Positions 1 to 10,936 of a stretch of 64,000 nt of DNA are shown one piece after another. The stretch covers positions 868,001 to 932,000 of the forward strand of contig LNGK01000001.1 of the NCBI GenBank assembly GCA_001510575.1, given 5' to 3'. Every line of letters begins with the position of its first letter. Positions within the stretch are counted from its first letter, which is position 1. The translations under genes were made by a program, and so were the position numbers. The DNA is from Knoxdaviesia capensis (lineage: Eukaryota; Ascomycota; Sordariomycetes; Microascales; Gondwanamycetaceae). The notes under the pieces are model-generated. The model was not told where the DNA came from. It ran no database searches and saw nothing but the letters and a program-made list of their open reading frames with translations.

Positions 1-3000
1 CATCTTGTTTCTATACATCTTTCCTCTCTCACTCCGTCTTCCCACTTTCAACAGCATTCTCTCGCTCTCCCACCGCGCGCTAATGTGCCCAGACCGTTCC
101 TCATCCTCGTTACCAACGTCCCCTCACCATCTGCGATGCATGAGCCGCTGCCGTGCGGCTACTGCGTAGCCTCTTGGGCGTGGACTGAGGGTTGTGTGAA
201 CAACACTTTCTCTTCCCCCCAAAACCAAACTGCCGCCGTCCCCTGAGAGGGCTTTTCCTGGTTGGTCTGTTCCTGTTTTTGTGTGTGTGCGCGTGTCCAT
301 CTTGGCTTCGAACTTTCCGGCGGAGGGGGACCTTACTCCAAAAGATGTGCGTGTGTGATCTTTCGTGGACGGAGGCGCTGTGCGATTGGATGGTGGTCGG
401 ATCCGAGTGTCTGGGAGGGGACTAGTGTCTCGCCCTCCCACGCCAGAGTCTCAACAGCCAGTACCAGCCCATGAGCCGCTGGCCGCGTGGTCCAGACAGC
501 CTGCACGGGAGAGGTGATCTAGCCTTGTGCGAAAGCAGGCAGTTGTCGGGTAACCCATCCAGAGGGAACTCGATGTCTTTTTTGGGGGAAGTCCTTTTGG
601 AGAATGAGGCTCGATTGGTAAATTATATCCCGGGCCAGCGTTGGCACCGCGTGAGTCTGGCATTTGTAGAGCTGCCTGCATGCGTGCACGGCAGATGGGA
701 CATGCCGCGGTCTGAGGGCGGCTACACCGGTCATTGATGGACAGGCTACGGAGTCGAGATGTGGGCGGGGGAGGTTCGTAGGGCTTCACAGAACTTGTTT
801 CCATAGCTTCGACTGTCAAATTCTGTGACTCCAGAGTCATCTCGGCCACCATGGACAACTCTCACCGGTCTCACCACCCCGAAGCATTGGAATGAGCACA
901 GGAAGGATATCGTAGTGTCTGCAACGTCGATTGGCCGACTCTTTCGCAGAAAAAAATCTGCTCTTCCACCCCCTCCCCCTCATATCACCACGAACTGCAT
1001 ATGACACTTCAGACATCTCGTCAAAGACACACACACACACACACACATCTAGCCTGTCCCATCCTCGCAAGACATATCCCAAGGACCCCGAGTGACCCCT
1101 CGAAATGCACGATCTGGGTTGCATGAGGCTACCGCCTCACTTCTCGTAGCTGTGTGTCTCTTCGCCTGTCCCCACGACCGCAAGCCAGAGCACAGATCGC
1201 AACGGTGGTACCGGCTGGATGGGATTGTCTCGGAGCAGTGGCCGGGTTGGAGATGTTTTTCCTATGTCAAGTTCTGGTGACCGGCACCTTGGGGAAGTGT
1301 AGATCACCACGGGGGCGTGTGAGGGATGAGCGTCTAGCTGCATCTCCAACAGTTTGTCTCTCTTCGCTCGACCGGCTGGAGATAGTTGGAGAGTGTGAAA
1401 TGTCGCACGTAGGAAACCCTGGGAGCCACACTGTCTTTCCACGAGAGACGAGACGTCCTAGTAGATGTCTACAGTCGTTAAGCTTAATTTTGGGGGTTGT
1501 GGCAGGAGGCCGCTTTCCACAGAGTACTCGTAAGTCGTAACACACTCGCCGCACTCCAACGAGAGGAACACACACAGATGAATCCCAAAGCATGTGCCGG
1601 CTGCAATTTGTGCACACAGCTTAAGCACAAGACTTTGTTTCGGGCATGGCTCGGGATTGTGCACTGCGGGGTGGTGCACACACGCACATACACACACACA
1701 CACACCTGCTGTGCTATTCACCAATCAATACGAGGATAAAGCGCCTGGCTGGATAATAATAATAATAAAAAACCTGGGGAAGCACACGAAAAGGGGGGCC
1801 CGGGAAATCTGGGGAAGTCTGGGGAAGTCTGGGGTAAAGGAAAAACAATAAAAACCGGACACTGGATACCAAGGCCGGTCAGATGGGCCTAATATGGCAG
1901 ATTGCAGAGTGGGTTTTCTGGGGAAGCTGGAGCTGGGTGTTGTCGGTGTTTTTCAGGCATTTGCGAGAGTGTGTGCGACTGGACGATATTGGTGTCAGTC
2001 TCTCATGAACTGTCGTGGAGCACAGGACTGATAAAAAGAGCATAGACACGGCCTGCACTTCTGAGCTACCATCGTGTGTCCAGCATTCCCACGAGCTTCT
2101 CCAACCGTGACTTCGAGATGCTGGTGGCAACACCAACAAGGAAGTGAACTTGGGAGATTCAATGAAGCAGAGGCGTGTACTTGCATGATTTTAGCTAGGC
2201 CATTGAGATTGGCTCGCAAGCGAGACGACAAGCATTTCCGTATTTGGGGTAGAGAGAGAGAAGTGCATCAAATCTAGGCCGGGGAATGTGCGAGCCGACG
2301 GGGCGTGCGTGATCTCGTGTCCACGAGATGCAGCCCGCGTTATACTAAGATGTGGGAATGGCCTGAATCAACAGATATCTGTCCCTCTCGTGGCAAAAAA
2401 ACAGATGAATATTCCACAGGTCAGACTCTTTCTACACTATATATTGACTCGTAAGGGCACACTGGGTCACACATCTAGATGTGGAGAGAGAGAAGAGGGA
2501 GCAGGTTCCGAACAGCAAAAATTGGCATAGAGGCGGAGAGATCCACCCAGAATGCGGAGAAAGCCAGGCCTGGGGAGAGGGAATATATTGGTAGCGGGTT
2601 ACAGGCTAGCCAAGCCAGCGCTGGAAGCTTTGAAGAGGTTTAACTTGTCCATTAAGGACGAGAGAGCTGGGCGACAGGGACGGTTCAGTGAGAACAGAGG
2701 CCGCCCGGCTGTCGCGGGAGAGGAGCTGCGTTCTGGGGCCGTGGTCTCCTGCACATCCCTCGTTGACTGACCACTAAACTGTTGACAGTGTGTGGGCTGT
2801 GGACGCGGCCCACGACCGCGAGGGTTCCGAGTCGGGCCTTGCTTTCCATCGGCGGACGTTCCGCGTGAGCGCTGAATCAGCCGGCCGTGTCGGTGGCCGC
2901 CGTTCGGCTCCGCATACGGACGGGCTGCGGAGTGCCCGACGACGAACGAACAGTGGCGAGACACGCAAAGAGAGAAAACACTCGAGATAAAATGGCAAAA

Positions 3001-5014
3001 AAGCAAGAAGGGAGTTTCGCCAGAATGTCCGGCCAGCCTGCAAAAGACGGGCTGCGACTGCTCAGACCACCAGATTTCCCCGGATTACTTACTATCCACT
3101 GTTTCGTTGTCGCGGCCCACCCGCCCACCAACCTAACCTAAACCCCTAGTCGTCCGTTGCGGACTCCCCTGAACCCTCTAGGGCATGTGTGTCCCCCCTC
3201 CAAGGGGAAAGAGTGGTAAAGATCAATAATTAAAAATACAGTTAGGCCTTGCTAGACGAGACGACCCACGAAAGAAACCCCGAGAGACATCAGGAAGACA
3301 GACACTCCGTGATCGGCGTGTTGGGCCGTGCTGGGCGAGACACCAACACCGTGTGGCTGTTTCTTCAGGACAAGAGCCACAGAGGACCGAATCGGCGTGT
3401 GTCTCTCCAGAGAGTGCAAGACCAGAGCGTCCGACGTGTGTGATGGATGGTACAGTCCCAGTCTACATGTTCCCGTACGGAGGAACGACTTGTACGAGGG
3501 GGCGGGCCCATCTGCCGGTGGTGGTGGTGCTTGGTCTGCTGCGTCTATCCAGCCGCGAATGCGTGTGTGTGTCTCTGTCGCCCTCGTTGTGGTGGGTTCT
3601 CTTTCTCTCTCTCCCTCTCTGTCTCTCTCCCTCTCTCCCTCCCTCTCCCTCTCCCTCTCTCTCTCACACACACACGGAGACCACAAACACCCACACACTC
3701 GGCCTGGCGAGCTTCGACTCGCGGCCTGGGCAGACAGAGATATACGGAGCCCCTCGTCTAGGACCCGGTCCCAGTAGTGCGTATCCCAAGGAACATGCCC
3801 GCGTTCTCTCGCTGGTTTTCCGCACCAGACAATAACTCAGAACCCCATTGCTCACGCCCTGTGCCCCAGCCTGGCCCGGTGATCTCGCCTTTCCCCATCC
3901 GTGCTGCTGCGTCTGCGACGCTTTCTAGACACTAGAACGGCTCCTCCGCTCTGTGACTTAACACACGTTCTGAGTCAAGGAAGTGTCTATTACCACGACT
4001 CTGATATATATGCACTTCCTCCTCATTTTTGACTTATACGCCGCCCCTGCTCCCCCCCACACACACACACCCCGGGCCCTTACCCCAACTCTCCCCTTCT
4101 CGTGCCCCTGTCCCTCCGTCGACAGCGAGAAGAACGCCGGATTGCTTTTTGAGCCCGCCCCAACATCCATGCATCTGTCCATCTCTTCCTCCTTGCTGCT
4201 AGGTTCCAGTCCAGCCCCAAGCCTGGAAGCACCAAATTTCCTCCCCTCCTGCTGCCGTCAATTGGCCAACAGAGAGAGAGAGGGAAAAAAGCCTTTGATC
4301 AACAGATCTTCTTTTCACGTCACCTGCGGCTTTATGCTGGTCGGCATTTGCCAAGATCATTGCCTGTGCGTGTCGGATCGTGCCTGTTGAGTGGTGGCGG
4401 TGGTAGTAATCGCTCTTTGGAGTCTACATCATCAGTCCGGAGGCGGGTGGTTTGTGGTGAGTGTGCGTGGGTGATTGCCCTCACTTCACTGCTCCTTGTG
4501 TGTATGTATCGTCGACCGAGCATCCGGAGTAAAATGGCTGTATAGCAGATCCCTCAACTACGCACACCAACACTGGGGTCACCACCGCCTTCACATGGCC
4601 GTCCCCGGCACCCAGGACCACGTAGGCCCTGCAACACCTCCATCTCTCTCTCTCTCTCTATCTCCCGCGAACACCGAGTGTAGACTGTGGCCCTACCCAC
4701 ATTAACAAGAACTCTATTCCAGTAGCTTCACGCCGGACTCTACTTCGTGGCCCGAGTCATTCCTCAGCACTCTCTCGGCCCCGCCCCCCTGTGGGTTCCC
4801 CAGGTTTGCCTGGTATGTGCACAGCGCTGCCACCACCACTAGTAGTGTCGAGTACCATACACACACACCCCCATTTCACCAGGGAGAGAAGAAGGCGAAC
4901 TGCACCCACAGGGGAGCTGTGGAGAGAGGTCGGTAATGTTGCTTCAAACGTGACTGACAACTCCTGTCAAATCGACTGCTGGCTATGGTGGAGAGCACAC
5001 ATTGAGCGAAGAAC
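1..5014. other. Gene-poor intergenic region upstream of the sugar transporter
   Basis: No open frame here has codon bias or a recognisable domain; all are short, and overlapping frames are equally open. The content is microsatellite-rich: CA tracts near 1026-1047 and 1678-1707, an AAT tract near 1752-1770, three 10-bp TCTGGGGAAG-type units at 1808-1837, and a long CT tract at about 3599-3675. The first 70 bases are CT-rich like the leaders of nearby genes, but no coding frame follows them. It may contain regulatory DNA or non-coding transcripts that cannot be recognised from sequence alone. Confidence 0.6.
3599..3675. repeat. CT/CA microsatellite tract
   Basis: A nearly pure pyrimidine run of CTCTCTCC-type units passes into a short CA run. 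Open frames across it read as serine/leucine low-complexity peptides and are artefacts of the repeat. Confidence 0.85.
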
Positions 5015-5024
5015 ATATATAAAA
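5015..5024 (+). promoter_or_regulatory. TATA box of the sugar transporter
   Basis: ATATATAAAA lies 285 bp upstream of the transporter ATG and is followed by a CT-rich stretch (5035-5110) typical of leaders in this window. Its use as a TATA element is inferred from position and sequence. Confidence 0.55.
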
Positions 5025-5308
5025 CAGCATCCATCTCCTCCCCTCCACGTTCCATCAACACTCTCCCCTCACTCTCTTCCATCTCTTTCTCTCTCTCCTT
5101 TCCATACCACTGGAGCCAAGTTCTTCGTCGTTCTCTTCTCCCATTGCTCATGTTACTTGCCTGCTTCTGAAAAGAGACTCCCGGTCCAGAGACACCCAAC
5201 ATCTCCCTTCTTCCTGAGAGAAGTGAGAGAAACACGTCCACCCGCAGAGACCGCACCCGCCGAATCTGCCTTGCTGCACAGGCACCCCCAGGCCCGGCTT
5301 CGCCCACC

Positions 5309-7237
5309 ATGCCTCTGCAGGATGAGAAGGATGTCACCATCCGCGCCAACTGGCGCGTGTTTGTGGCGTGCTCGCTGATTCTGATGTCCCCGTTCCAGTA
5401 CGGCATCGACTTCGGCATCATCGGCAACATCCAGGCCATGCGTGGCTTCCTGGAGGTGAGTTGTTGATGTTGATGTGCTTTTCCTTTTTTTCTGCCTGCT
5501 GGTGGTGGTGGTGGTAGCAGCACATGGTGTGTTTTCTGGTATACACGCTTCTCTAACCGCCAAACTCTCTTACCTCCCCCTCCGTCTAGATCTTCGGCTT
5601 CCCCGCCCCGCAGACGCCGCTCGGCTGGAACCTCACGCCGCTGCGCCAGCAGCTGATCTCGTCGCTGATGACGCTCGGCGCCTTCATCAGCTCCGGCACC
5701 GCCGGCATGACCGCCACGTGGCTCAGCCGCCGCCAGTCGCTGTGGCTCGCCAGCCTGCTGTGCATCGTGTCCAACATCATCATGATGGCCACCACCAGCA
5801 TCGAGGCGCTGTACGTCGGCCGCTTCCTGATCGGCCTCGCCAACGGCTACTTCATGACCTTCTCGCAGCTGTACGTGCAGGAGTGCAGCCCCGCCAAGTA
5901 CCGCGCGCTGTTCCTGACGCTGTTCCAGTTCTCGACCGCGTTTGTAAGTCCACGGCCCCGATCCCGCCCCCCTCTCGCGCGCATCGTGGTTCTAACCCCG
6001 TGCTTGCAACCCAAATAGGGCACCCTCATCGGCACCATCATCGACTGGGCCACCGCCCGGCGCCCCGACCGCTCGGCCTACCTGATCCCGCTGGGCCTGA
6101 TCTACCTGATCCCGCTGCTGCTCTCCATTGCCATGTTCTTCATCCCCGAGTCTCCGCGCTGGCTGATCCAGAACGGCCACCGCGAGGCCGGCGTCAAGGC
6201 CCTCGCCTGGCTGCGTCCCGACGGCCACGACGTCGAGGAGGAGGTATCGGAGATCGAGGCCATCATCGAGCGTGAGCGCGAGATGGGCAAGGGCATCGGC
6301 ATCATGGACATGTTCAAGGACCCCGTCGACCGCCGCCGCACCTTCCTGGCTGTCTCGGCCGTCAGCCTGCAGGCGGCCTCGGGCTCCATGTTCATCATCG
6401 GTCAGTCTTCGCGCTGCATCTCCCCACATAGCTTTCCCAGGAACAACTGCCTGTCTAACCCACCATGATTTGCATCCCACAGCTTACAAGGCCTACTTCT
6501 TCGGCATGGCCCGCGTGACCAACGCCTTCGCCATGAGCTGCGTGCTCAGTGCCGCCGGTCTCGTCGCCATCATCATTAACGCGCTGATCGTCGTCCGCTA
6601 CGGCCGCCGCCGCGTGCTCCTGATGACCGGCCTGACCATCTGCGGCTTCCTGCAGCTGATCGTTGCGCTCGTCTACCACATCCTGCCGGGCCAGGTCGTC
6701 GCCGGAAAGGTGCTGGTGGCCATGTCGTGCCTGTACATGATGAGCTACAACGGCATGATCTCCACCTACGCCTGGGTGTCGGGCGGCGAGCTGCCGTCGC
6801 AGCGCCTGCGCAGCTACACCTTCGGTCTGGCTGCCGCGTCGGGCTTCTTCTGGGCCTGGCTCACCACCTTCACCGCCCCGTACTTCATCAACCCGGCCTC
6901 GCTCAACTGGGGCCCGCGCTACGGCTTCATCTGGTTCCCGTCGTGCATCGTCGGCGCCGTCTGGGTGTTCTTCTTCCTGCCCGAGGTCAAGGGCCGCACC
7001 CTCGAGGAGATCGACGAGATGGTAAGTTGGCGCCGCTGCTGCTTGACGTTCCGTTTCCGCCGCCATCGTTCGTTCCTTTGCTAACACTCCGTGTCTTGTC
7101 GCGCCACACAGTTCCAAGCCAAGGTTCCCGCTCGCAAGTTCCGCAAGTACGTGTGCGTCGGCACCCATACTCGTGCCCAGGAGAAGAAGAACGAGATCGA
7201 GGTCGAAGAGGTCGAGGTCACCACCAAACAGGACTAA
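5309..7237 (+). CDS. MFS sugar transporter (sugar:H+ symporter family), 5 exons
   Basis: Exons are 5309-5455, 5590-5943, 6019-6400, 6483-7021 and 7112-7237, giving 515 aa. All four introns have GT-AG ends and a CTAAC branch site. The protein shows sugar-porter hallmarks: an N-terminal FQYGIDFGIIG segment in helix 1, PESPRWL at residues 210-216 after helix 6, a central acidic loop, YGRRR at 334-338 and PEVKGRTLEEIDE at 461-473 after helix 12. The length suits the family (about 500-560 aa). These proteins sit in the plasma membrane and import hexoses or oligosaccharides with protons. The helix-1 sequence resembles maltose/alpha-glucoside-type porters, but the substrate cannot be read from sequence. 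The start lies in a CACC-ATG context. The C-terminal tail is charged (EKKNEIEVEEVEV) and cytosolic. Regulation by carbon source is likely for the family but not shown here. Confidence 0.93.
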
Positions 7238-7417
7238 AAGTCCTAACCCGGTGCTCCGGCCGTTGCGCGCCCGGTCCCGCTGCAATGGCCAGCTTTCTTT
7301 TCTGAAGATCCGCTCAGATTCAGAAGACTTTGACTCAAGAGCCTTCGTCTGCTGGGCGGCTTCCCCCGACTAATTTTCAACTTCCTGCATGTTCATGATT
7401 TTATGTTAAAGGTCTAG

Positions 7418-7698
7418 CAAAATACCCCATCCGGAGGAAGGGTGATTGTTTCTGCTTTTTTTTTTCGGTTGATCTGGTTTTCAGCAAAATACCCCATCCG
7501 GAGGACGGGTGATTGTTTGTGTGTTTTTCTGGTCTGCTTCAACAAGATATCCCATCCGGAGGACGGGTGATTGTTTCTGTGTTTCTCTTTTCTCGCTTTT
7601 GGTTCGGCAAAATACCCCATCCGGAGGAAGGGTGATTGTTCTTGTGTGTTTTTGATTGGTTTTAGCGAAATACCCCGACCGGAGGAAGGGTGTATTTG
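7418..7698. repeat. Five-copy minisatellite downstream of the sugar transporter
   Basis: Five copies of a roughly 33-bp core (CAAAATACCCCATCCGGAGG, then A or C, then GGGTGATTGTT) start near 7418, 7485, 7544, 7608 and 7666. T/G-rich spacers separate them, with spacings of 67, 59, 64 and 58 bp. The core is partly self-complementary around TCCGGA (ACCC...GGGT), so each unit could fold into a small hairpin. Minus-strand frames are open across it and look like repeated peptides, but the spacing is not a multiple of three and the frame shifts between units, so it is judged non-coding. It starts 180 bp after the transporter stop and could lie in its 3' UTR. Confidence 0.85.
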
Positions 7699-8099
7699 GT
7701 TCACTCAATTGTCGGCTGGCAGTTCGTGTCGATGGGCGGCTTGACCGATCCGTTCCCGTGTAGCACATGCCACGCCATGTAAATATATAGCGTCGCGCAC
7801 GCAATGGAAACTCGTTTGTTTCCTGCCCATTTCCAAGTCCCCAATCGTGCGTAGTTCGGTGATATGTCGTCGTGTCCGGACCCTAAATAGCATTAGTAGA
7901 GAGCGTCGTACACTTCGATACAGTCACGAGAGAGAAACCACCAGGCACCACAAACATGCAACATCCACCGCACCACAGAACGTTGAGTCAAATCACAATA
8001 AAACAACAAAAGCTCTATTAGAAACACTTCTATACAGTCGGTGCGCTCTCTGGCACGTCGCGCTTATGAACAGCAGACAAACAGGATGAGAGTTCGAGT
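7699..8099. other. Intergenic region between convergent genes
   Basis: This stretch lies between the minisatellite and the end of QCR10, which is transcribed towards it. It probably holds the 3' ends of both converging transcripts. No open frame of note and no RNA gene signature were seen. Confidence 0.5.
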
Positions 8100-8846
8100 T
8101 TAGAACGGCTAGAAGAAAGAGGTCGTGGCAAGCCAGCGTTAGTTGGGGATCTCACACATCTTGTCGGGGTGGTCGAAGTACTGACGTTGTCCTGGGGGTG
8201 GATGTTCTTCTTGAACAGAGGGCGCATGAAGGGGACAGTGCCGATCACGTCGGTCTGGACACGGGGGATTCCAGACGTAAAGAAAATCACGGCAGCGGCG
8301 GCAGCGCCTCCGTACGCAGCGAGGTGCAGGGAGCTGGAGGGCGAGGGTCAGTCAATCAGTTTGCGTTTGCGTTCTTGGCGTTCGACCGGTCCGTCTGCGG
8401 CAGTCGTGGCTTACAATCGGATCAGCTTGGTTGAGGTGATGCCCTTGACGTTGGGCTGGATGTGGTAGCTGGTTGGTGAGCACAGAACGTTAGCATTCAG
8501 TTGCTGGAGAACCATCTCATGATTCACAGGGACGGAGTCGGGACGTCATCGGGGTGCCCGGCCGGCACGGACTGGCATTGCGCCATCCGGGATCGGAGAA
8601 GACTCGTAGCCGCGAAATATCGTCGGTATCATCGGTGTACGTACTTAGGGCCATAGGCGCTTCTGAAGGCCTGCTGGCCAATTCGTCTCGCGGGAGTCTG
8701 TCGCGAAGAAAATAACGCTTGTTAGCCAGCCAGATCGGGAGATCACGGAACAAACAAAAACAACAAAGAAAGCCTCTGAGGCTTAACCAGAGCAACTATT
8801 CCGGGCCAGATAGAACATGTTGATGCAATTGACTTACAGCAAACAT
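8100..8846 (-). CDS. QCR10: Ubiquinol-cytochrome c reductase subunit 10 (complex III), 5 exons
   Basis: Minus-strand exons are 8846-8838, 8697-8645, 8468-8415, 8333-8186 and 8108-8100, encoding 90 aa. The protein begins MFATPARRIGQQ, contains YGPNYHIQPNVKGIT, one hydrophobic segment (about residues 43-57, rich in Ala/Gly and followed by FFTSGIPRVQ), and ends HPQDNPF. This matches the fungal QCR10 pattern of a basic N-terminus, one membrane helix and a proline-rich end with a conserved terminal DNPF. It is a small single-pass inner-mitochondrial-membrane subunit of cytochrome bc1. The first exon (9 nt) and last exon (9 nt including stop) are micro-exons. The splice sites used are GTAAGT, GTACGT, GTAAGC and GTCAGT donors with CAG or TAG acceptors, and only this combination keeps the frame. 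It is divergent from MED4 with 322 bp between the ATGs. Confidence 0.88.
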
Positions 8847-9168
8847 TGTGGTAGAGAGCAAACGCAGTATAAGAGTGAGGAAGGAAGGGTGCAAAGGCAG
8901 AATGGAAGAGCTTGAAGTTCAACTTTCAGAAAAAGAAAATCACTGGATTGAGGCCGAAAAACTAGGGGCTTCTGATTGGCTGGTGGTGAGCCCACCTTGA
9001 GAAGAGGAAACATTGAAGTCACATGAGATGGCACGTGTATTTTTCTCTCCAGGCCCATCGCCCATGTCTGCAATTCGGCACCAAGAAAAGCTGCACCAAC
9101 CTCAACTTCTCACTGTCCACTTTGACCAGACAGTTGTCAGAGCCGAGAAAGCCACTGGCCTGTTCAAC
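8847..9168. promoter_or_regulatory. Shared divergent promoter of QCR10 and MED4
   Basis: The 322 bp between the two start codons must contain both promoters. A CCAAT box on the minus strand (ATTGG at 8975-8979) lies about 130 bp upstream of QCR10. CCAAT/HAP sites commonly serve nuclear genes for respiratory-chain subunits, so a role for QCR10 is plausible. In-frame ATGs upstream of the MED4 start (for example at 9064) fall inside this interval. Confidence 0.5.
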
Positions 9169-10193
9169 ATGGACAAAATCATTGATGCGCGCTTTGAGCG
9201 ACTAGAGCGGGCTCTGTCGACTCTAGTAGACTCGGTCACGAAGTTTCACCCGACCATTGCCCACGCACGCGAGCTCGAAGCCTCCGACAACGAGCTCTGC
9301 AAAGGCTTGGAACAGGGTACGGTCCGAGCCACTTTTCTTCTTTTCGCCCAGCTGTGTTGTGGCGAGGTTTCCCGTGTACTGACGGTGCTGTCCTTGCAGT
9401 CCAAGCCCACCAGGTCAACTACGTCAAGATCCAGCAGCTGCGCGAGGCGTCGGCCGTGCTCGACAAACAGATCCAAGAGACCCTCACCACGCTGGCGACC
9501 ACGCGGCGCGATGTTGCGACCACGCCGACCACGAACTTCTCCACTGGCCCCAACAACCGCTTCAGCTACGACGAGATGCTCGCGTACGCCCGCCGCATCA
9601 GCAAGACCACCATGCCGCCAGCAGGCGTCACGAACGGCGTCGGCGACGGCCCGGCCGCCGACGGACTCGAGCCCGGCTCGCAGGGCCTCAGCGCCGCGCA
9701 GACCCCGCTGCAGACACTCCCGCCCACGCCCAGCGCGTCGCAGCCGACCACCGAGCCCCCGTCGCAAGCGAGCGGCGCCACGCACACCCGGCTGCCCGAG
9801 CTGCTGACCATGCACCTGAACCCGCTCTCCGGCGCGGTGTTCTTCCCGTGGCCGGCCGAAGAGCAGATCGGCATCGGCGCGCTGGCGGCCAACCAGGAGC
9901 TGCTGGACCGCGGCATCGACCCGCGCGGCTACGACCCCGCCGAGGAGGAGGAGCGGCTGCGGCGCGAGGAGGACGAGCGGCGCGAGCGGGAAGAACGCGA
10001 GCTGCGGGAGCGCGAGGAGCGGGATCGGCGGCTGCGGGAGGAGCGGGAGCGCGTGCGTTTGCAGCGCGAGAAGGAGCAGGAGACGTGGCGCAGGGCGAGC
10101 ACGGTCGGCGCGCCGCGGAGCACCACCTCGGGCCCTGGCGAGAAGAAGCAGTTCCAGTTTACGAGCCTGGATGATATGGATGACGACGATTGA
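9169..10193 (+). CDS. MED4: Mediator complex subunit 4, 2 exons
   Basis: Exons are 9169-9316 and 9400-10193, giving 313 aa. The N-terminus MDKIIDARFERLERALSTLV and the following region to about residue 90 are coiled-coil-like (IQQLREASAVLDKQIQETL). The Med4 signature SYDEMLAYARRISKTTMPP is at residues 105-123. A conserved FFPWPAEEQIGIGAL patch lies near residues 197-211. A highly charged Arg/Glu stretch (about 232-278) probably forms a single alpha helix, and the protein ends in an acidic DDMDDDD tail. Med4 is a Middle-module subunit of Mediator and acts in the nucleus linking activators to RNA polymerase II. The start at 9169 was chosen because family members begin at this motif. The frame stays open upstream to ATG 9064, which would add 35 residues. 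The intron has a GTACGG donor and a TGCAG acceptor. Confidence 0.92.
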
Positions 10194-10936
10194 GCGGCGG
10201 GGTCTGAGCGAGGGTGTCCAGCATTACACAATATATTTGTATCATTTGCGCTCACACTTTTCGGCTTACAAGCAAGCATCATAACAATCAAAGCCACAGT
10301 TTGGAAGTATGTGACTCTCTATTCCCTGCATCAATACATCGCGACTGTGAAAATCTTCGGAGTGGTTTCAGTCTCAAAATACAACCCCACGATCGTCACC
10401 CAAGACAGCCAATGTGTACCGAAACTTTTCTTCGCCCAGAACTCCATCAAACCAGAACACGGATGAAAAGCCTGTGTGTGGCACACGTAACATTCTTAGC
10501 CCTTCTCGTTAGATCATTTTGGGTTCCGCCCTTGGCAATGCTTCTGAAGCGGATTGTGAAGACTCGATAACTCGATGACGCAGCTGAACGTTCAGATCGG
10601 CGGTTTAATCACACAATCGAAAAGGACGAAAATCGAAATAAAAAGAGATGGGACATAAAACGGTGGCAACATGAAGAAATAAACTGAGAAAGAAGACAAG
10701 AAGATCTTGCATAGACGAGAAAACGGGGAAAATGAAACGGTTCCTATGCGAGTTACAAAGGGAAAGTAAGACAGTAATCGATACAAGCGAGATTGATTGA
10801 TCCCGCGTCTAAAAAAGGGGGCGGAGGCAATCCAAGACGAATAAATAAGGACAAAGGAGAAAGAGAAAATCGAGAGAGCCTCAGAACTCGGCGAAAATTT
10901 CACGTCCACAAGAAATGGTCTCAGTCGTGCACAAGT
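10194..10936. other. Intergenic region between convergent MED4 and Emp70-family gene
   Basis: About 740 bp lie between two stop codons. The sequence is AT-richer and A-rich on the plus strand (10615-10870), as expected for overlapping 3' UTRs. No gene or RNA signature was seen. Confidence 0.5.

Noticed and set aside
6455..7285. 276-codon minus-strand frame antisense to the sugar transporter
   Set aside because: It is a by-product of the G/C-rich third positions of the sense gene, crosses sense introns, and shows only low-complexity composition.
7414..7704. Minus-strand frame reading as a repeated peptide over the minisatellite
   Set aside because: Unit spacing is not a multiple of three and different frames carry different copies, so the apparent repeat protein is a consequence of the DNA repeat.
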